Positions 1 to 8,069 are shown, counted from the first letter of the stretch. The stretch is 64,000 bases of DNA from Devosia lucknowensis (GCF_900177655.1 NZ_FXWK01000002.1:620001-684000); one strand, 5' to 3'. A program made the numbers and translations. The notes: generated by a model not told the origin, from the letters alone.

Positions 1-104
1 TCATGAAGGTGGCGAGGGCGCACGGGCGGGTGCGCGTGCGGGGACACATTCCCCAGCACTTTCAGCCTCGCTTCTCGCAGGTCCCGCAGGCGAAATCAAT
101 AGGC

Positions 105-124
105 ATATAAAGAATGCTTTATAT
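105..124. promoter_or_regulatory. AT-rich inverted repeat upstream of rnd
   Basis: The arms ATATAAAG and CTTTATAT are perfect reverse complements separated by AATG, in an otherwise GC-rich stretch about 90 bases before the RNase D start. It could be an operator or part of a promoter. The role is inferred only from symmetry and position. Confidence 0.3.
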
Positions 125-215
125 CGCGACCGTGAGGCATACGGGGGTTGCCATGCCTTTTCTTGGTCACCGCTCTGTGCCAAGGAAGAATGAGTTTGAA
201 AGCGAGACGATATCC

Positions 216-830
216 ATGGCCATCCGAGTGCATCGCGGCGACCTGCCCAATCTTTCCAACTATGGCCGCGAAGTCGCGATCGACACCGAAACAATGGGCC
301 TGCATCCGCATCGCGACCGGCTTTGCGTCGTGCAACTTTCCCCCGGGGACGGCAGCGCTGACGTGGTGCAGATCCCACAGAACGCCAGCGAGGCGCCAAA
401 CCTGGTCAAGCTGCTCAGCGATCCGGGCGTCACCAAGATTTTCCACTATGCGCGCTTCGACGTCGCCGTGCTCCAGAACCGTTTCGGCGTAGTGACCGGC
501 CCTGTTTACTGCACCAAGATCGCCTCGAAACTGGTGCGCACCTATACCGACCGCCATGGCCTCAAGGACCTGGTGCGCGAATTGCTCAACGTCGATCTCA
601 GCAAGCAACAGCAGAGCTCGGACTGGGGCGGCGACAAGCTGTCGGACGCGCAGCTCGATTATGCGGCATCTGACGTGCTGTACCTGCACGACCTCAAGCG
701 CCATCTCGATCGCATGCTGGCCCGCGAGGGTCGCACGGAACTGGCCCAGTCGTGTTTTGATTTCCTCAAGACGCGCTGCGCGCTCGATCTGCTTGGTTGG
801 GAAGAGACCGACATTTTCGCGCATAGCTGA
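216..830 (+). CDS. rnd: Ribonuclease D, short form
   Basis: This is a 204-residue DEDDy-type 3'-5' exoribonuclease acting in the cytoplasm on tRNA and other RNA 3' ends. ExoI is visible as IDTET with D23 and E25, ExoII around HYARFD, and ExoIII as YAASD near residue 150. The protein is little more than the catalytic domain: it lacks the C-terminal HRDC domains of the roughly 375-residue E. coli enzyme, as is usual for short alphaproteobacterial versions. The start at the ATG followed by AIRVH fits the family; an in-frame ATG at 114 would add 34 residues with no family character. lptC begins 14 bases after the stop, so the two are probably cotranscribed. Confidence 0.88.
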   Translation: MAIRVHRGDLPNLSNYGREVAIDTETMGLHPHRDRLCVVQLSPGDGSADVVQIPQNASEAPNLVKLLSDPGVTKIFHYARFDVAVLQNRFGVVTGPVYCTKIASKLVRTYTDRHGLKDLVRELLNVDLSKQQQSSDWGGDKLSDAQLDYAASDVLYLHDLKRHLDRMLAREGRTELAQSCFDFLKTRCALDLLGWEETDIFAHS

Positions 831-844
831 GACCGGTATCCAGC

Positions 845-1498
845 ATGACCGCGACGGCAGGCACGGGGCAGAGATATCGGCGTCTGGCCCGCCGGAACCG
901 GTGGGTTGGCGTGCTGCGCTTGGCCGTCCCAGCGATGGGATTGCTGGTACTGGCCGGACTTGTCGGCCAGATCGTGATCGCCAGTGTCGGTAGCCGTTTC
1001 GGTATCGACCGGCTTACCATCACCCCCGAGGCAGTCGCGATCGAGGCGCCTGAATATGTGGGCACGCTCTCGGATGGATCGTCCTATCGCGTCTGGGCGG
1101 TTTCCGCCCGTGCCGCCGCAGAGAGCAGCCATCTCATCGACCTGACCGATGCCACGCTGGTCATCGACCGGATCGACGGGGTGCAGCTGACCATGGAGGC
1201 GCGTGAGGCTCAGCTCGATACCGCCCAGCAGCTGACACTGGTGCCCGGCCGTGCCGATATCGCGGACTCGACAGGAACCACCGGCACGCTGGACGATTCC
1301 ATCTTCGACTGGCATAGCCAGTTGCTTACAACGCGCGGTGCTGTGTGGATCGACAATGCGGATGGCTCGACCATCCGGGCCAAGGGCCTGGTCTACGACG
1401 CAGCAGCTATCGTCTGGACCTTTAATCGTTCGGTCGTCACCCTACCATCGACCCCCGGGGAGGGCGCGACGGAGGACACAGGAGAAACCTCCCAATGA
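845..1498 (+). CDS. lptC: LPS export protein LptC
   Basis: A 217-residue bitopic inner-membrane protein that passes lipopolysaccharide from the LptBFG transporter to the periplasmic bridge. A basic N-terminus is followed by one hydrophobic segment at about residues 22-46, then a beta-rich periplasmic domain. Sequence similarity in this family is low, so the call rests on topology, size and position directly before lptA and lptB. It overlaps lptA by four bases (ATGA), indicating translational coupling. Confidence 0.82.
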   Translation: MTATAGTGQRYRRLARRNRWVGVLRLAVPAMGLLVLAGLVGQIVIASVGSRFGIDRLTITPEAVAIEAPEYVGTLSDGSSYRVWAVSARAAAESSHLIDLTDATLVIDRIDGVQLTMEAREAQLDTAQQLTLVPGRADIADSTGTTGTLDDSIFDWHSQLLTTRGAVWIDNADGSTIRAKGLVYDAAAIVWTFNRSVVTLPSTPGEGATEDTGETSQ

Positions 1499-1947
1499 AA
1501 CCGATCCGGTCCATCTTCGTCCTGTTGCTGATGAGCCTGCCGGTCCTGGCGCAAAACCCGGTCGAAATCACCTCGGACAAGACGGTGATGAATGACGACA
1601 AGCGCGAGGTCATCTTTACCGGCGACGTTGTGGTGGTGCACCCGACCGTGACCGTATGGGCACCCGAGGTGATCGCGACCTATGGCGAGGGCGGCACCAG
1701 CGATATCGAGACTTTCGTTGCTACTGGTGGCAATGTGCGGCTCAAGACCAAGGACCAGGACGCCACCGGCGAACACGCTGTCTATACGCCTGGAGACCAG
1801 CTGCTGCGGCTGACGGGGAATGTTGTGGTGACCAATGCGAGCGGCACGGTCAATGCAACCGAACTGGTGGTGAACCTTGCCACGAGTGTATCGACGTTCA
1901 CCAGTGGCGGCGGAGGCCGCGTGACCGGGGTCTTCACATCGCAATGA
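1495..1947 (+). CDS. lptA: LPS transport periplasmic protein LptA
   Basis: A 150-residue OstA-like protein that polymerises into the periplasmic bridge carrying LPS to the outer membrane. A signal peptide ends near VLAQ (residues 17-20), followed by the beta-jellyroll with the typical ITSDKTVM and FTGDVVV patterns. It overlaps lptC upstream and lptB downstream by four bases at each junction, so the three genes form one coupled unit. The call is well supported by sequence and context. Confidence 0.88.
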   Translation: MKPIRSIFVLLLMSLPVLAQNPVEITSDKTVMNDDKREVIFTGDVVVVHPTVTVWAPEVIATYGEGGTSDIETFVATGGNVRLKTKDQDATGEHAVYTPGDQLLRLTGNVVVTNASGTVNATELVVNLATSVSTFTSGGGGRVTGVFTSQ

Positions 1948-2699
1948 GTGTGGACGCCCGCCCGCGCATCGACCAGACCGGATGGCTGGTCGCCCATAAC
2001 CTGGCCAAGAGCTTCGGCAAGCGCACCGTGGTGCGCGACGTTTCGCTGGCGGTGAGACGAGGCGAGGCCGTTGGCCTGTTGGGGCCAAATGGCGCCGGCA
2101 AGACTACGGTTTTCACCATGATCATGGGGCTGGTCAAACCCGATGCGGGCAAGATCATGCTCGACGGCCAGGACATAACCCGGCTGCCCTTGTTCCAGCG
2201 CGGGCAGCTGGGCATCGGCTATCTGCCTCAGGAGCCCTCGATCTTCCGGGGTCTGACAGTCACCGGCAATATCATGGCGGTGCTGGAGAATTCGGTTCAC
2301 AACCGCCAGGAACGCAAGCAACGGCTCAATTCGCTGCTTGAGGAATTTTCCATCAGCCACATCGCACAGTCCAACGCCCTGGCACTATCGGGCGGCGAGC
2401 GGCGACGCGTCGAGATCGCCCGCGCCCTTGCCGCCGATCCAGGCTTCATGTTGCTGGACGAACCCTTTGCGGGCGTCGATCCGATCGCGGTGGCCGAGGT
2501 CAAGGGCCTCGTGCGCCAGCTGACCCAACGCGGCATCGGTGTGCTTATAACCGACCACGCCGTGCGCGAAACGTTGGGGCTGGTGGACCGTGCCTACCTG
2601 ATCCATGGCGGCAAGGTGATGATCCAGGGCAAGCCCGAAACGATCAGTGCCGATCCGGAAGCGCGAAGGGTGTATCTGGGCGACAGTTTTTCCATCTGA
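1944..2699 (+). CDS. lptB: LPS export ABC transporter ATPase LptB
   Basis: A 251-residue cytoplasmic ATPase that powers LPS extraction by LptFG. Walker A is GPNGAGKTT (residues 47-55), the ABC signature is LSGGE (148-152), and Walker B is FMLLDEP (168-174) followed by FAGVDP, which is typical of LptB. The start overlaps the lptA stop codon; the frame is open upstream but that extension is only lptA read in another frame. lptF and lptG are not in this window. rpoN follows after about 120 bases, the conserved alphaproteobacterial order. Confidence 0.95.
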   Translation: MSVDARPRIDQTGWLVAHNLAKSFGKRTVVRDVSLAVRRGEAVGLLGPNGAGKTTVFTMIMGLVKPDAGKIMLDGQDITRLPLFQRGQLGIGYLPQEPSIFRGLTVTGNIMAVLENSVHNRQERKQRLNSLLEEFSISHIAQSNALALSGGERRRVEIARALAADPGFMLLDEPFAGVDPIAVAEVKGLVRQLTQRGIGVLITDHAVRETLGLVDRAYLIHGGKVMIQGKPETISADPEARRVYLGDSFSI

Positions 2700-2725
2700 A
2701 ACGCCACTGACGGAACGCCCACAAC

Positions 2726-2740
2726 TGGCATGAAACTTGC
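2726..2740 (+). promoter_or_regulatory. Sigma-54 (-24/-12) promoter before rpoN
   Basis: The sequence TGGCATGAAACTTGC matches the sigma-54 consensus TGGCAC-N5-TTGCA, with exactly ten bases between the invariant GG and GC. It lies about 80 bases before the rpoN start codon and 30 bases after the lptB stop. Autoregulated rpoN genes are known in some rhizobia, so RpoN-dependent expression of rpoN is a reasonable inference. The match is by eye; no enhancer-binding site was identified. Confidence 0.6.
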
Positions 2741-2822
2741 CCTATGGGCAGAATTGAGTCATGGTCCGCCCGGGAAGTCGCCGCATGCGGCGCGAATTGT
2801 TTGCATCCAAGGGCCTTTACGC

Positions 2823-4328
2823 ATGGCGCTTTCGCCGCGGCTGGAGTTTCGTCAGAGCCAAAGCCTGACCCTGACGCCGCAGCTGATGCAGTCGATCCGG
2901 CTGCTCCAGCTTAGCCATCTTGAACTCAATACCTTTGTGGACGACGAACTGCTGCGCAATCCGCTCCTGGAACGCGAGGAGGGCGGTGCGGACGACAGCG
3001 CGAGCGAAGAACCGCAGCACGTTCCGATGGAAATGAGCGCCTACGAAGACACGGTGACCTCGGGCGAACGGACCAAGGATGCTGCCGAAATTGCCGAAGG
3101 CTACGATACCGCCGTCGAAAACGTCTTCCCCGATGCCGGACCAGCGGAACAGTCCGCAGGGTCGGGTCCTGATCGCAATGGCAGTTTCGATGGTGGCGAG
3201 GCGCCGGACCTCGATCAGTATGTGGCCAGCCGCCCGAGGCTGAGCGATCATCTTGAGGCGCAGGCGCAGATGCTGCTGCGCACGCCTGCTGACCGCCTTA
3301 TCGCCCAACATCTCATCGATGGCCTCAACGAAGCCGGGTATCTCGTAGTCGAGCCCGAAGCGATCGCCGAACTGCTTGGAGCTGAGCTCGAGGATGTGGA
3401 CGCCGTGCTCGAGGTGATGCAGGGTTGCGATCCCACGGGCATTTTCGCGCGTAATGTCGCCGAGTGCCTGGCTCTGCAACTGCGCGAGCGCGACCGGCTC
3501 GACCCCATCATGCAGAAGCTGATCGAAAACCTGCATCTCATCGCTGATCATAACATGCCGGCCTTGCTGCGGGCCGTGGGATGCGACCGCGAGGACCTTG
3601 GCGAAATGCTCGCCGAACTCCGGCTCCTCGACCCGCGGCCGGGACTGGCATTCGACAGCACCGCGGTGGAAGCGGTGGTGCCCGACGTCTTCGTGCGGCA
3701 GGGACCCGATGGCGGCTGGCAGATCGAACTCAATTCCGACGTGCTGCCCAAGGTGCTGGTCAATCGGGTCTACTACGCGTCGGTTACCAAAAAGACCCGC
3801 GATACGGCCGAGAAAACCTTCCTTTCGGATTGCCTCAACACAGCCAACTGGCTGACAAAAAGCCTCGATCAGCGCGCCCAAACCATAACCAAGGTGGCGG
3901 CGGAAATCGTTCGCCAGCAGGACGGCTTCCTGACGCATGGCGTGGCTCACCTGAGGCCAATGACGCTGAAGACCGTGGCCGAAGCGATCGACATGCACGA
4001 ATCGACCGTGAGCCGCGTGACATCGAACAAGTACATGGCCACGCCGCGCGGCCTTTACGAGATGAAGTATTTCTTTACCACGGCGATCGCTTCAGCCGAT
4101 GGCGGTGGCGATCATTCGGCCGAAGCGGTGCGTCACCGGATCAAGCAATTGATCGATACGGAGCCCGGCAACGCCATCCTGTCCGACGACACGATCGCCG
4201 ACATGCTGCGCAAGGAACAGGGCATCGACGTAGCCCGCCGCACGGTCGCCAAGTATCGGGAAGGCATGAACATTCCCTCATCTGTGATCCGGCGGCGGCA
4301 GAAAAAGGATATGTCGCCAATTGCCTGA
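2823..4328 (+). CDS. rpoN: RNA polymerase sigma-54 factor
   Basis: A 501-residue alternative sigma factor for -24/-12 promoters, needing AAA+ activators. Region I (residues 1-50) is rich in Q and L, as required for activator response. It is followed by an acidic linker (about 50-120), the core-binding domain, a helix-turn-helix at about 384-410, and the diagnostic RpoN box ARRTVAKYRE (471-480). The start at ATGGCGCTTTC is preferred; the ATG at 2730 lies inside the predicted -24/-12 promoter and adds 31 atypical residues. hpf and ptsN follow, linking it to the nitrogen phosphotransferase system. Confidence 0.96.
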   Translation: MALSPRLEFRQSQSLTLTPQLMQSIRLLQLSHLELNTFVDDELLRNPLLEREEGGADDSASEEPQHVPMEMSAYEDTVTSGERTKDAAEIAEGYDTAVENVFPDAGPAEQSAGSGPDRNGSFDGGEAPDLDQYVASRPRLSDHLEAQAQMLLRTPADRLIAQHLIDGLNEAGYLVVEPEAIAELLGAELEDVDAVLEVMQGCDPTGIFARNVAECLALQLRERDRLDPIMQKLIENLHLIADHNMPALLRAVGCDREDLGEMLAELRLLDPRPGLAFDSTAVEAVVPDVFVRQGPDGGWQIELNSDVLPKVLVNRVYYASVTKKTRDTAEKTFLSDCLNTANWLTKSLDQRAQTITKVAAEIVRQQDGFLTHGVAHLRPMTLKTVAEAIDMHESTVSRVTSNKYMATPRGLYEMKYFFTTAIASADGGGDHSAEAVRHRIKQLIDTEPGNAILSDDTIADMLRKEQGIDVARRTVAKYREGMNIPSSVIRRRQKKDMSPIA

Positions 4329-4581
4329 GGCGGCACGATCGCCACCCATCTCACCCGGCAAATCGACGTTCGTGAATCCTATGTGGCGGGGTCGTGGCTG
4401 TCATCTGCTTATTCGGTTCCCCGAGACCTCTTGCGCATGGACAGGTTCGTGTTCGCGGGTCTAGCATCCTTTCCGTCGGCACCACATTTATCAAGTGTCG
4501 GCAGACGCAGATCCCGTAGAGCCGGGAAGCGGCTTTTCGGAACTCTCGCGTCGAGCCCAACGACCGAAAGGAACAAAAGCC

Positions 4582-5160
4582 ATGACCCTACGCGTTTCGG
4601 GAAAGAACATGGATGTTGGCGATGCCTTGCGCGGCAAGGCGGAGGAACATTTCGCCTCTGTTGTCGGAAAGTATTTCGACGGCGGCTACGACGGACATCT
4701 CACCCTGACCCCCGATGGTATCGGTTTCCGTGCTGACTGCGTGGTGCACCTGGATTCCGGCACGGTGCTGCAGGCCAGCGCCCAGGCAGGAGACGCGACC
4801 AGCGCATATGAAGTCATGGCGCTCAACATCGAAAAACGCCTGCGCCGCTACAACAGAAAGCTTAAGCAGCATCGCAAGGGCAATATTGCCAATGGTGTCG
4901 ATGGACTTACGGCCCAATATACCGTCTTCGGCATTTCCGACGACATCGAGGAGTATGACGAAGACTATGCGCCGCCTGTGATCGCCGAAACAACCAAGAG
5001 CCTTCGACAGATGAGCGTCGAAGAGGCGGTAATGGAACTGGACTTTTCAGGACAACAGGTTGTGATGTTCCGCCACGCTGGACATGGCGGCCTGAATGTG
5101 GTCTACCGCCGCGCGGATGGCAATATAGGCTGGATCGACCCGGCCCTGGGCGCCAATTGA
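4582..5160 (+). CDS. hpf: Ribosome hibernation promoting factor, long form
   Basis: A 192-residue protein of the S30AE/sigma-54 modulation family. The N-terminal domain (about 1-100) binds the 30S decoding region; the C-terminal domain (about 130-190, with MSVEEAVMELD and GNIGWIDP) is the dimerisation module that pairs ribosomes as 100S particles in long HPFs. The ATG is preceded by the ribosome binding site GAAAGGAAC. Its position between rpoN and ptsN is conserved in alphaproteobacteria. The 250 bases separating it from rpoN leave room for its own promoter, but none was identified with confidence. Confidence 0.92.
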   Translation: MTLRVSGKNMDVGDALRGKAEEHFASVVGKYFDGGYDGHLTLTPDGIGFRADCVVHLDSGTVLQASAQAGDATSAYEVMALNIEKRLRRYNRKLKQHRKGNIANGVDGLTAQYTVFGISDDIEEYDEDYAPPVIAETTKSLRQMSVEEAVMELDFSGQQVVMFRHAGHGGLNVVYRRADGNIGWIDPALGAN

Positions 5161-5207
5161 GCGACGCCCGCCAGTCCCGATAGCTGGTTAGATCCTAAGG
5201 CATTTTG

Positions 5208-5675
5208 ATGGAATTGGCCGATATTCTGGCGGAGCATGCGGTGCTGACTTGCACCGGCGTGCGCAATAAGCGCCAGCTCTTTGAAATTCTTGCGCAAAAG
5301 GCGGAAGAACTCACCGAGTTTCCACAAGAGCAGATCCTTGCGACCCTTGAGGGTCGCGAGGAACTCGGCTCGACGGGATTGGGTAACGGCATTGCCATAC
5401 CGCATGGCAAGGTTCAGGGCCTCAAGGGCGTAATCGCTATTTTCGTACGTCTCGATGGGCCTATCGAATTCGACGCCGTCGACGATCAGCCGGTCGACCT
5501 GGTGGTCATGCTGCTCGCGCCTGTTGGTGCCGGCGCCGATCATCTGAAGGCGCTCTCGAAAGTTGCGCGGCTGCTGCGGACCGAAGCGGTGACCGAAAAT
5601 CTTCGCACAGAGGATGATCCGCTGCGGCTGCATGCGCTTCTCACAGAGCCCCTGCAGTCGAATTACGCGGCCTGA
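5208..5675 (+). CDS. ptsN: PTS IIA-like nitrogen regulatory protein
   Basis: A 155-residue EIIA-Ntr protein, the terminal phospho-acceptor of the nitrogen phosphotransferase chain, which signals nitrogen and potassium status rather than transporting sugar. The phosphorylated histidine is H66 in GNGIAIPHGK. The ATG at 5208 follows a CTAAGG ribosome binding site; a TTG one codon earlier is possible. It ends the rpoN-hpf-ptsN cluster and is closed by the hairpin terminator just downstream. Confidence 0.94.
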   Translation: MELADILAEHAVLTCTGVRNKRQLFEILAQKAEELTEFPQEQILATLEGREELGSTGLGNGIAIPHGKVQGLKGVIAIFVRLDGPIEFDAVDDQPVDLVVMLLAPVGAGADHLKALSKVARLLRTEAVTENLRTEDDPLRLHALLTEPLQSNYAA

Positions 5676-5690
5676 ACGGCAAAAAAATAA

Positions 5691-5715
5691 AAACCCCCGC
5701 ATCATGCGGGGGTTT
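5691..5715. terminator. Bidirectional terminator between ptsN and the DUF1150 gene
   Basis: AAACCCCCGC and GCGGGGGTTT form a ten-base-pair stem around a five-base loop. A long A-rich run lies on the left and T-rich bases on the right, so it can end ptsN (+) and, more strongly, the hsp20-DUF1150 transcript (-). Confidence 0.85.
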
Positions 5716-5738
5716 GCGTTTGGTGAGTCTTAGCGCAC

Positions 5739-6023
5739 TCAATGCAGGGTAGCGACGCCAATATTCTGGTCGCCCAGCCATTCAGTGACGGCCTCGGTGG
5801 TATCGGCCACCATGAGTGGAGTGCCATCGGCGGACATGACCAGCTGATATTGCGTGGCTCCGTCGAATTCGGCATCGGAAATCATGTCTGACAGCAACAG
5901 GCCCGAAACCGGCTTGATATAGGCCACCGCATCTCCACCCAGCGCAGCGAACTGGGCGCGCGTCAGGTGTTTGAGGGGATTGGCGTCATCCAGGACGCCT
6001 TCTGCATTGCGCTTGTCCATCAT
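5739..6023 (-). CDS. DUF1150 family small protein
   Basis: A 94-residue protein of the alphaproteobacterial DUF1150 family, with a characteristic central YIKPV segment and no signal peptide or membrane helix. It follows hsp20 after 28 bases on the same strand, a pairing that recurs in this class, so it probably shares the heat-shock promoter. Its function is unknown; an auxiliary role with the small chaperone is inferred from the pairing. A double ATG at the start leaves one residue of uncertainty. Confidence 0.8.
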   Translation of the reverse strand: MMDKRNAEGVLDDANPLKHLTRAQFAALGGDAVAYIKPVSGLLLSDMISDAEFDGATQYQLVMSADGTPLMVADTTEAVTEWLGDQNIGVATLH

Positions 6024-6051
6024 TTTTCAGGCCCTTTCTTTGTTCTTTTCC

Positions 6052-6480
6052 TCACAGGGAGCGAATGTCGATCTGTCGGGCGATCTTGAGCGCCCGTGGG
6101 CGTTCGAGAGTAATAACGAGCATACCGTGCCCCAAAGTTGCATCCTTCACTTCCATGCCATCGGCGAGAAGGAAGGTCCGCTGGAACTGGCGTGCGGCAA
6201 TGCCGCGATGCAGGAAGTCCCTGCTGGGTTCGTCGGCCTGCTTGCCACGGACCATCAACTGGTTGTCCTCGACGCTGACATCGAGGTCTGCGCGGGCGAA
6301 ACCGGCTACGGCAATGGAGATCAGGAACCTTTCGGCTCCGTCGTCGCCGCTCGAGCGCTCGATGTTGTAAGGAGGATAGCCTTCCGCCGACCGCGCCAAG
6401 CGATCGATACGCTCTTCGAAGCTATCGAAACCCAGCAGGAAGGGCGCGGAAAACACGGAAATGCGCGACATCGTCTTCAT
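6052..6480 (-). CDS. Small heat-shock protein, Hsp20 family
   Basis: A 142-residue alpha-crystallin-type holdase that binds unfolding proteins in the cytoplasm. The N-terminal arm carries SAPFLLGFDSF and YPPYNIE; the alpha-crystallin domain spans about 40-130 and includes the beta strands around LDVSVEDNQLMVRG and RQFQRTFLL. The first ATG (6480) lies only two bases after AAGGA, whereas the internal ATG at 6471 (MSRIS) is eleven bases away, so either may be used. Upstream are a heat-shock-type promoter and a ROSE-like hairpin, annotated separately. Confidence 0.92.
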   Translation of the reverse strand: MKTMSRISVFSAPFLLGFDSFEERIDRLARSAEGYPPYNIERSSGDDGAERFLISIAVAGFARADLDVSVEDNQLMVRGKQADEPSRDFLHRGIAARQFQRTFLLADGMEVKDATLGHGMLVITLERPRALKIARQIDIRSL

Positions 6481-6482
6481 CG

Positions 6483-6500
6483 TCCTTGATCATCAAGCAA
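6483..6500 (-). promoter_or_regulatory. ROSE-like RNA thermometer hairpin before hsp20
   Basis: Read on the minus strand the leader is TTGCTTGATGATCAAGGA. UUGCU faces AGGA across a UGA/UCA stem, placing a G opposite the Shine-Dalgarno G, which is the hallmark arrangement of ROSE thermometers (conserved UYGCU opposite AGGA with a G-G pair). Such a hairpin hides the ribosome binding site at low temperature and opens on heating. A second small hairpin (GTGG/CCAC) lies closer to the 5' end. ROSE elements are established for small heat-shock genes of rhizobia; this call is from reading alone. Confidence 0.6.
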
Positions 6501-6544
6501 CGTCAGGCAGGAGACCCAATTCTGTGGCATCCACCGCCTGACGC

Positions 6545-6575
6545 AGATATGGGTCAGGAGCCGAGCAGGTTCAAG
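6545..6575 (-). promoter_or_regulatory. RpoH (sigma-32) promoter of hsp20-DUF1150
   Basis: On the minus strand the -35 box CTTGAA (6575-6570) is followed by exactly 17 bases and a -10 box CCATAT (6552-6547), close to the alphaproteobacterial heat-shock consensus CTTGAA-N17-CYTATNT. The predicted start near 6538 gives a 5' leader of roughly 58 bases containing the ROSE-like hairpin. Confidence 0.65.
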
Positions 6576-6589
6576 CCATCAGGTGCCCC

Positions 6590-7435
6590 ATGTCCCAGAC
6601 TGTCGCGATCATCACCCCCGCCTACAAGGCACAGGGCACACTGGCGGCCACCGTCCGCAGCGTTCTTGAGCAGACCCATGCCGACTGGCAGCACTGGATC
6701 ATCGCCGACGACGGCTTCGATTATGAAGGGTTCCTCGAGGAACTGGGATTGAGAGACAGCAGACAGGTGTTTCTCGGAAGCGGCGGCATCGGCCGTGGGG
6801 CGTCGGTGACGCGAAACGTGGCGCTCGACAGGATCGATACGCCTTATGCAGCGATCCTGGATGCTGACGACCGCCTAAAACCGTCAAAGCTCGAAAAGGC
6901 GGTGGCAGCGCTGGGCGAGCACGGCATCGTGACCACGGCCCTCGACGTGATGACGGAGGATTTTCGGCATTTGCGGTTGGTGGGCGCGGGAGCGGACCGA
7001 GTGCTGAGCCCCGGCGAGCACAAATGGGTGAGCATCTCGATGGATGCGATGGTGGTCTGGGATCGAAACCGGGGCGATGGCCGGTTCGACCCTCACATGA
7101 GCAACATGACCGATCTTGAGTTTCTTCTTCAGCTCTACCGGACCATTCCCAATAGCTACCACTCAGGCAAGCCGCTCCACGATTACATCAAGCGTGACGG
7201 ATCCATGAGCAATGGCAAGGATGTCGCGGCGGGCATGATCGCCTCCAAGCGGGAAATCCTGCGACGTCTCGAAACCGGGCATTATCAACTGGCGGCATCA
7301 GATGTGGCCGGGCTGCGCGACTTCCTGCGGGTTTCGATCGAAGCTGAAGCGGCTTATGGCTCGGCACTGGCGGCCCGCCCCGGACTACTGTTCGAAGACC
7401 ATCTCGAGCCCATGCTGGCAGCGGCTGGCGCCTGA
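6590..7435 (+). CDS. Family 2 glycosyltransferase
   Basis: A 281-residue GT-A fold enzyme. The N-terminus shows the usual nucleotide-binding start (AIITPAYKAQGTL), and the metal-binding DXD motif appears as ILDADDR near residue 89. No membrane helices are seen, so it is likely cytoplasmic. The acceptor and donor cannot be told from sequence, and no other polysaccharide genes adjoin it. It diverges from hsp20, and its stop codon directly abuts the convergent tetR stop codon. Confidence 0.82.
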   Translation: MSQTVAIITPAYKAQGTLAATVRSVLEQTHADWQHWIIADDGFDYEGFLEELGLRDSRQVFLGSGGIGRGASVTRNVALDRIDTPYAAILDADDRLKPSKLEKAVAALGEHGIVTTALDVMTEDFRHLRLVGAGADRVLSPGEHKWVSISMDAMVVWDRNRGDGRFDPHMSNMTDLEFLLQLYRTIPNSYHSGKPLHDYIKRDGSMSNGKDVAAGMIASKREILRRLETGHYQLAASDVAGLRDFLRVSIEAEAAYGSALAARPGLLFEDHLEPMLAAAGA

Positions 7436-7978
7436 TCAGTCCAGGAGGATCGCCTGAATGTCGTCGTGGATGGCCTTCCAGTCCTCGGCGCTGATGGGAT
7501 GAAAATCAAAACCCCGCAGCAGCATGGCGCCTTCACAGGCCAGCAGCGCCAGCCGGGCCTTGCGCCCGGATAGCGTCGTGAGATCAAGCCTGCCCAGAAT
7601 GCCAGCATAATATTCGCGGGCGCCTTTGCGATATTCGGGAGACCGCATAAAATTGGCGATCAGCGCCACGCTGCGCTCTGTGATCAGCGTTTCTGCGTCA
7701 CGGCTGGCCAGCACATGGGCTTTGGCCCAGTTCTCACCGCTGTCGCCCATGCGAGCAATGAATTCTTCGGCGATGGCGTCCATCGAGGCGAAGACCCGGC
7801 TGAACAGGGCGTCGATCAACGCATCCTTGCTCGGGAAGGCGTAGAGTACGCCGCCTTTGCTGACCCCTGCCTCGGCAGCCACGGCCTCCATGGTCAGTTG
7901 GCCGGCCCCTTCACGCAGCACGACGCGCTCGGCTGCATCGAGCAAAGCACCCCGGTCGATCGTCTGCTTGCGCCCCAT
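7436..7978 (-). CDS. TetR family repressor of the adjacent MFS pump
   Basis: A 180-residue TetR protein. The helix-turn-helix lies at about residues 25-50 (TMEAVAAEAGVSKGGVLYAF); the rest is an effector-binding domain. The second of two adjacent ATG codons is preferred because AGAGGA lies five bases before it. It is divergent from a drug-efflux-type MFS gene across a gap containing a perfect 16-base palindrome, so it very likely represses both the pump and itself. The inducer is unknown. Confidence 0.88.
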   Translation of the reverse strand: MGRKQTIDRGALLDAAERVVLREGAGQLTMEAVAAEAGVSKGGVLYAFPSKDALIDALFSRVFASMDAIAEEFIARMGDSGENWAKAHVLASRDAETLITERSVALIANFMRSPEYRKGAREYYAGILGRLDLTTLSGRKARLALLACEGAMLLRGFDFHPISAEDWKAIHDDIQAILLD

Positions 7979-7993
7979 CATTTCCTCTTTTCA

Positions 7994-8009
7994 ATCCGTC
8001 CGGACGGAT
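7994..8009. promoter_or_regulatory. TetR operator palindrome
   Basis: ATCCGTCCGGACGGAT is a perfect 16-base palindrome lying between the divergent tetR and MFS genes and directly followed by TATATATGCC, a possible -10 region. Position and symmetry fit a TetR operator controlling both promoters. Confidence 0.7.
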
Positions 8010-8069
8010 ATATATGCCTCAGCCTTGGCATTTCAAATGAAATTGTCGCTGAAGCAAAGAGGTATTCCC

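Noticed and set aside
1-399. Open frame of 132 codons on the minus strand at the left edge
   Set aside because: It is antisense to RNase D, has no family character and is Pro/Ala/Arg-rich as expected for a shadow in GC-rich DNA.
2730-2822. Upstream start for rpoN at 2730
   Set aside because: The ATG lies within the predicted -24/-12 promoter and adds residues absent from the family.
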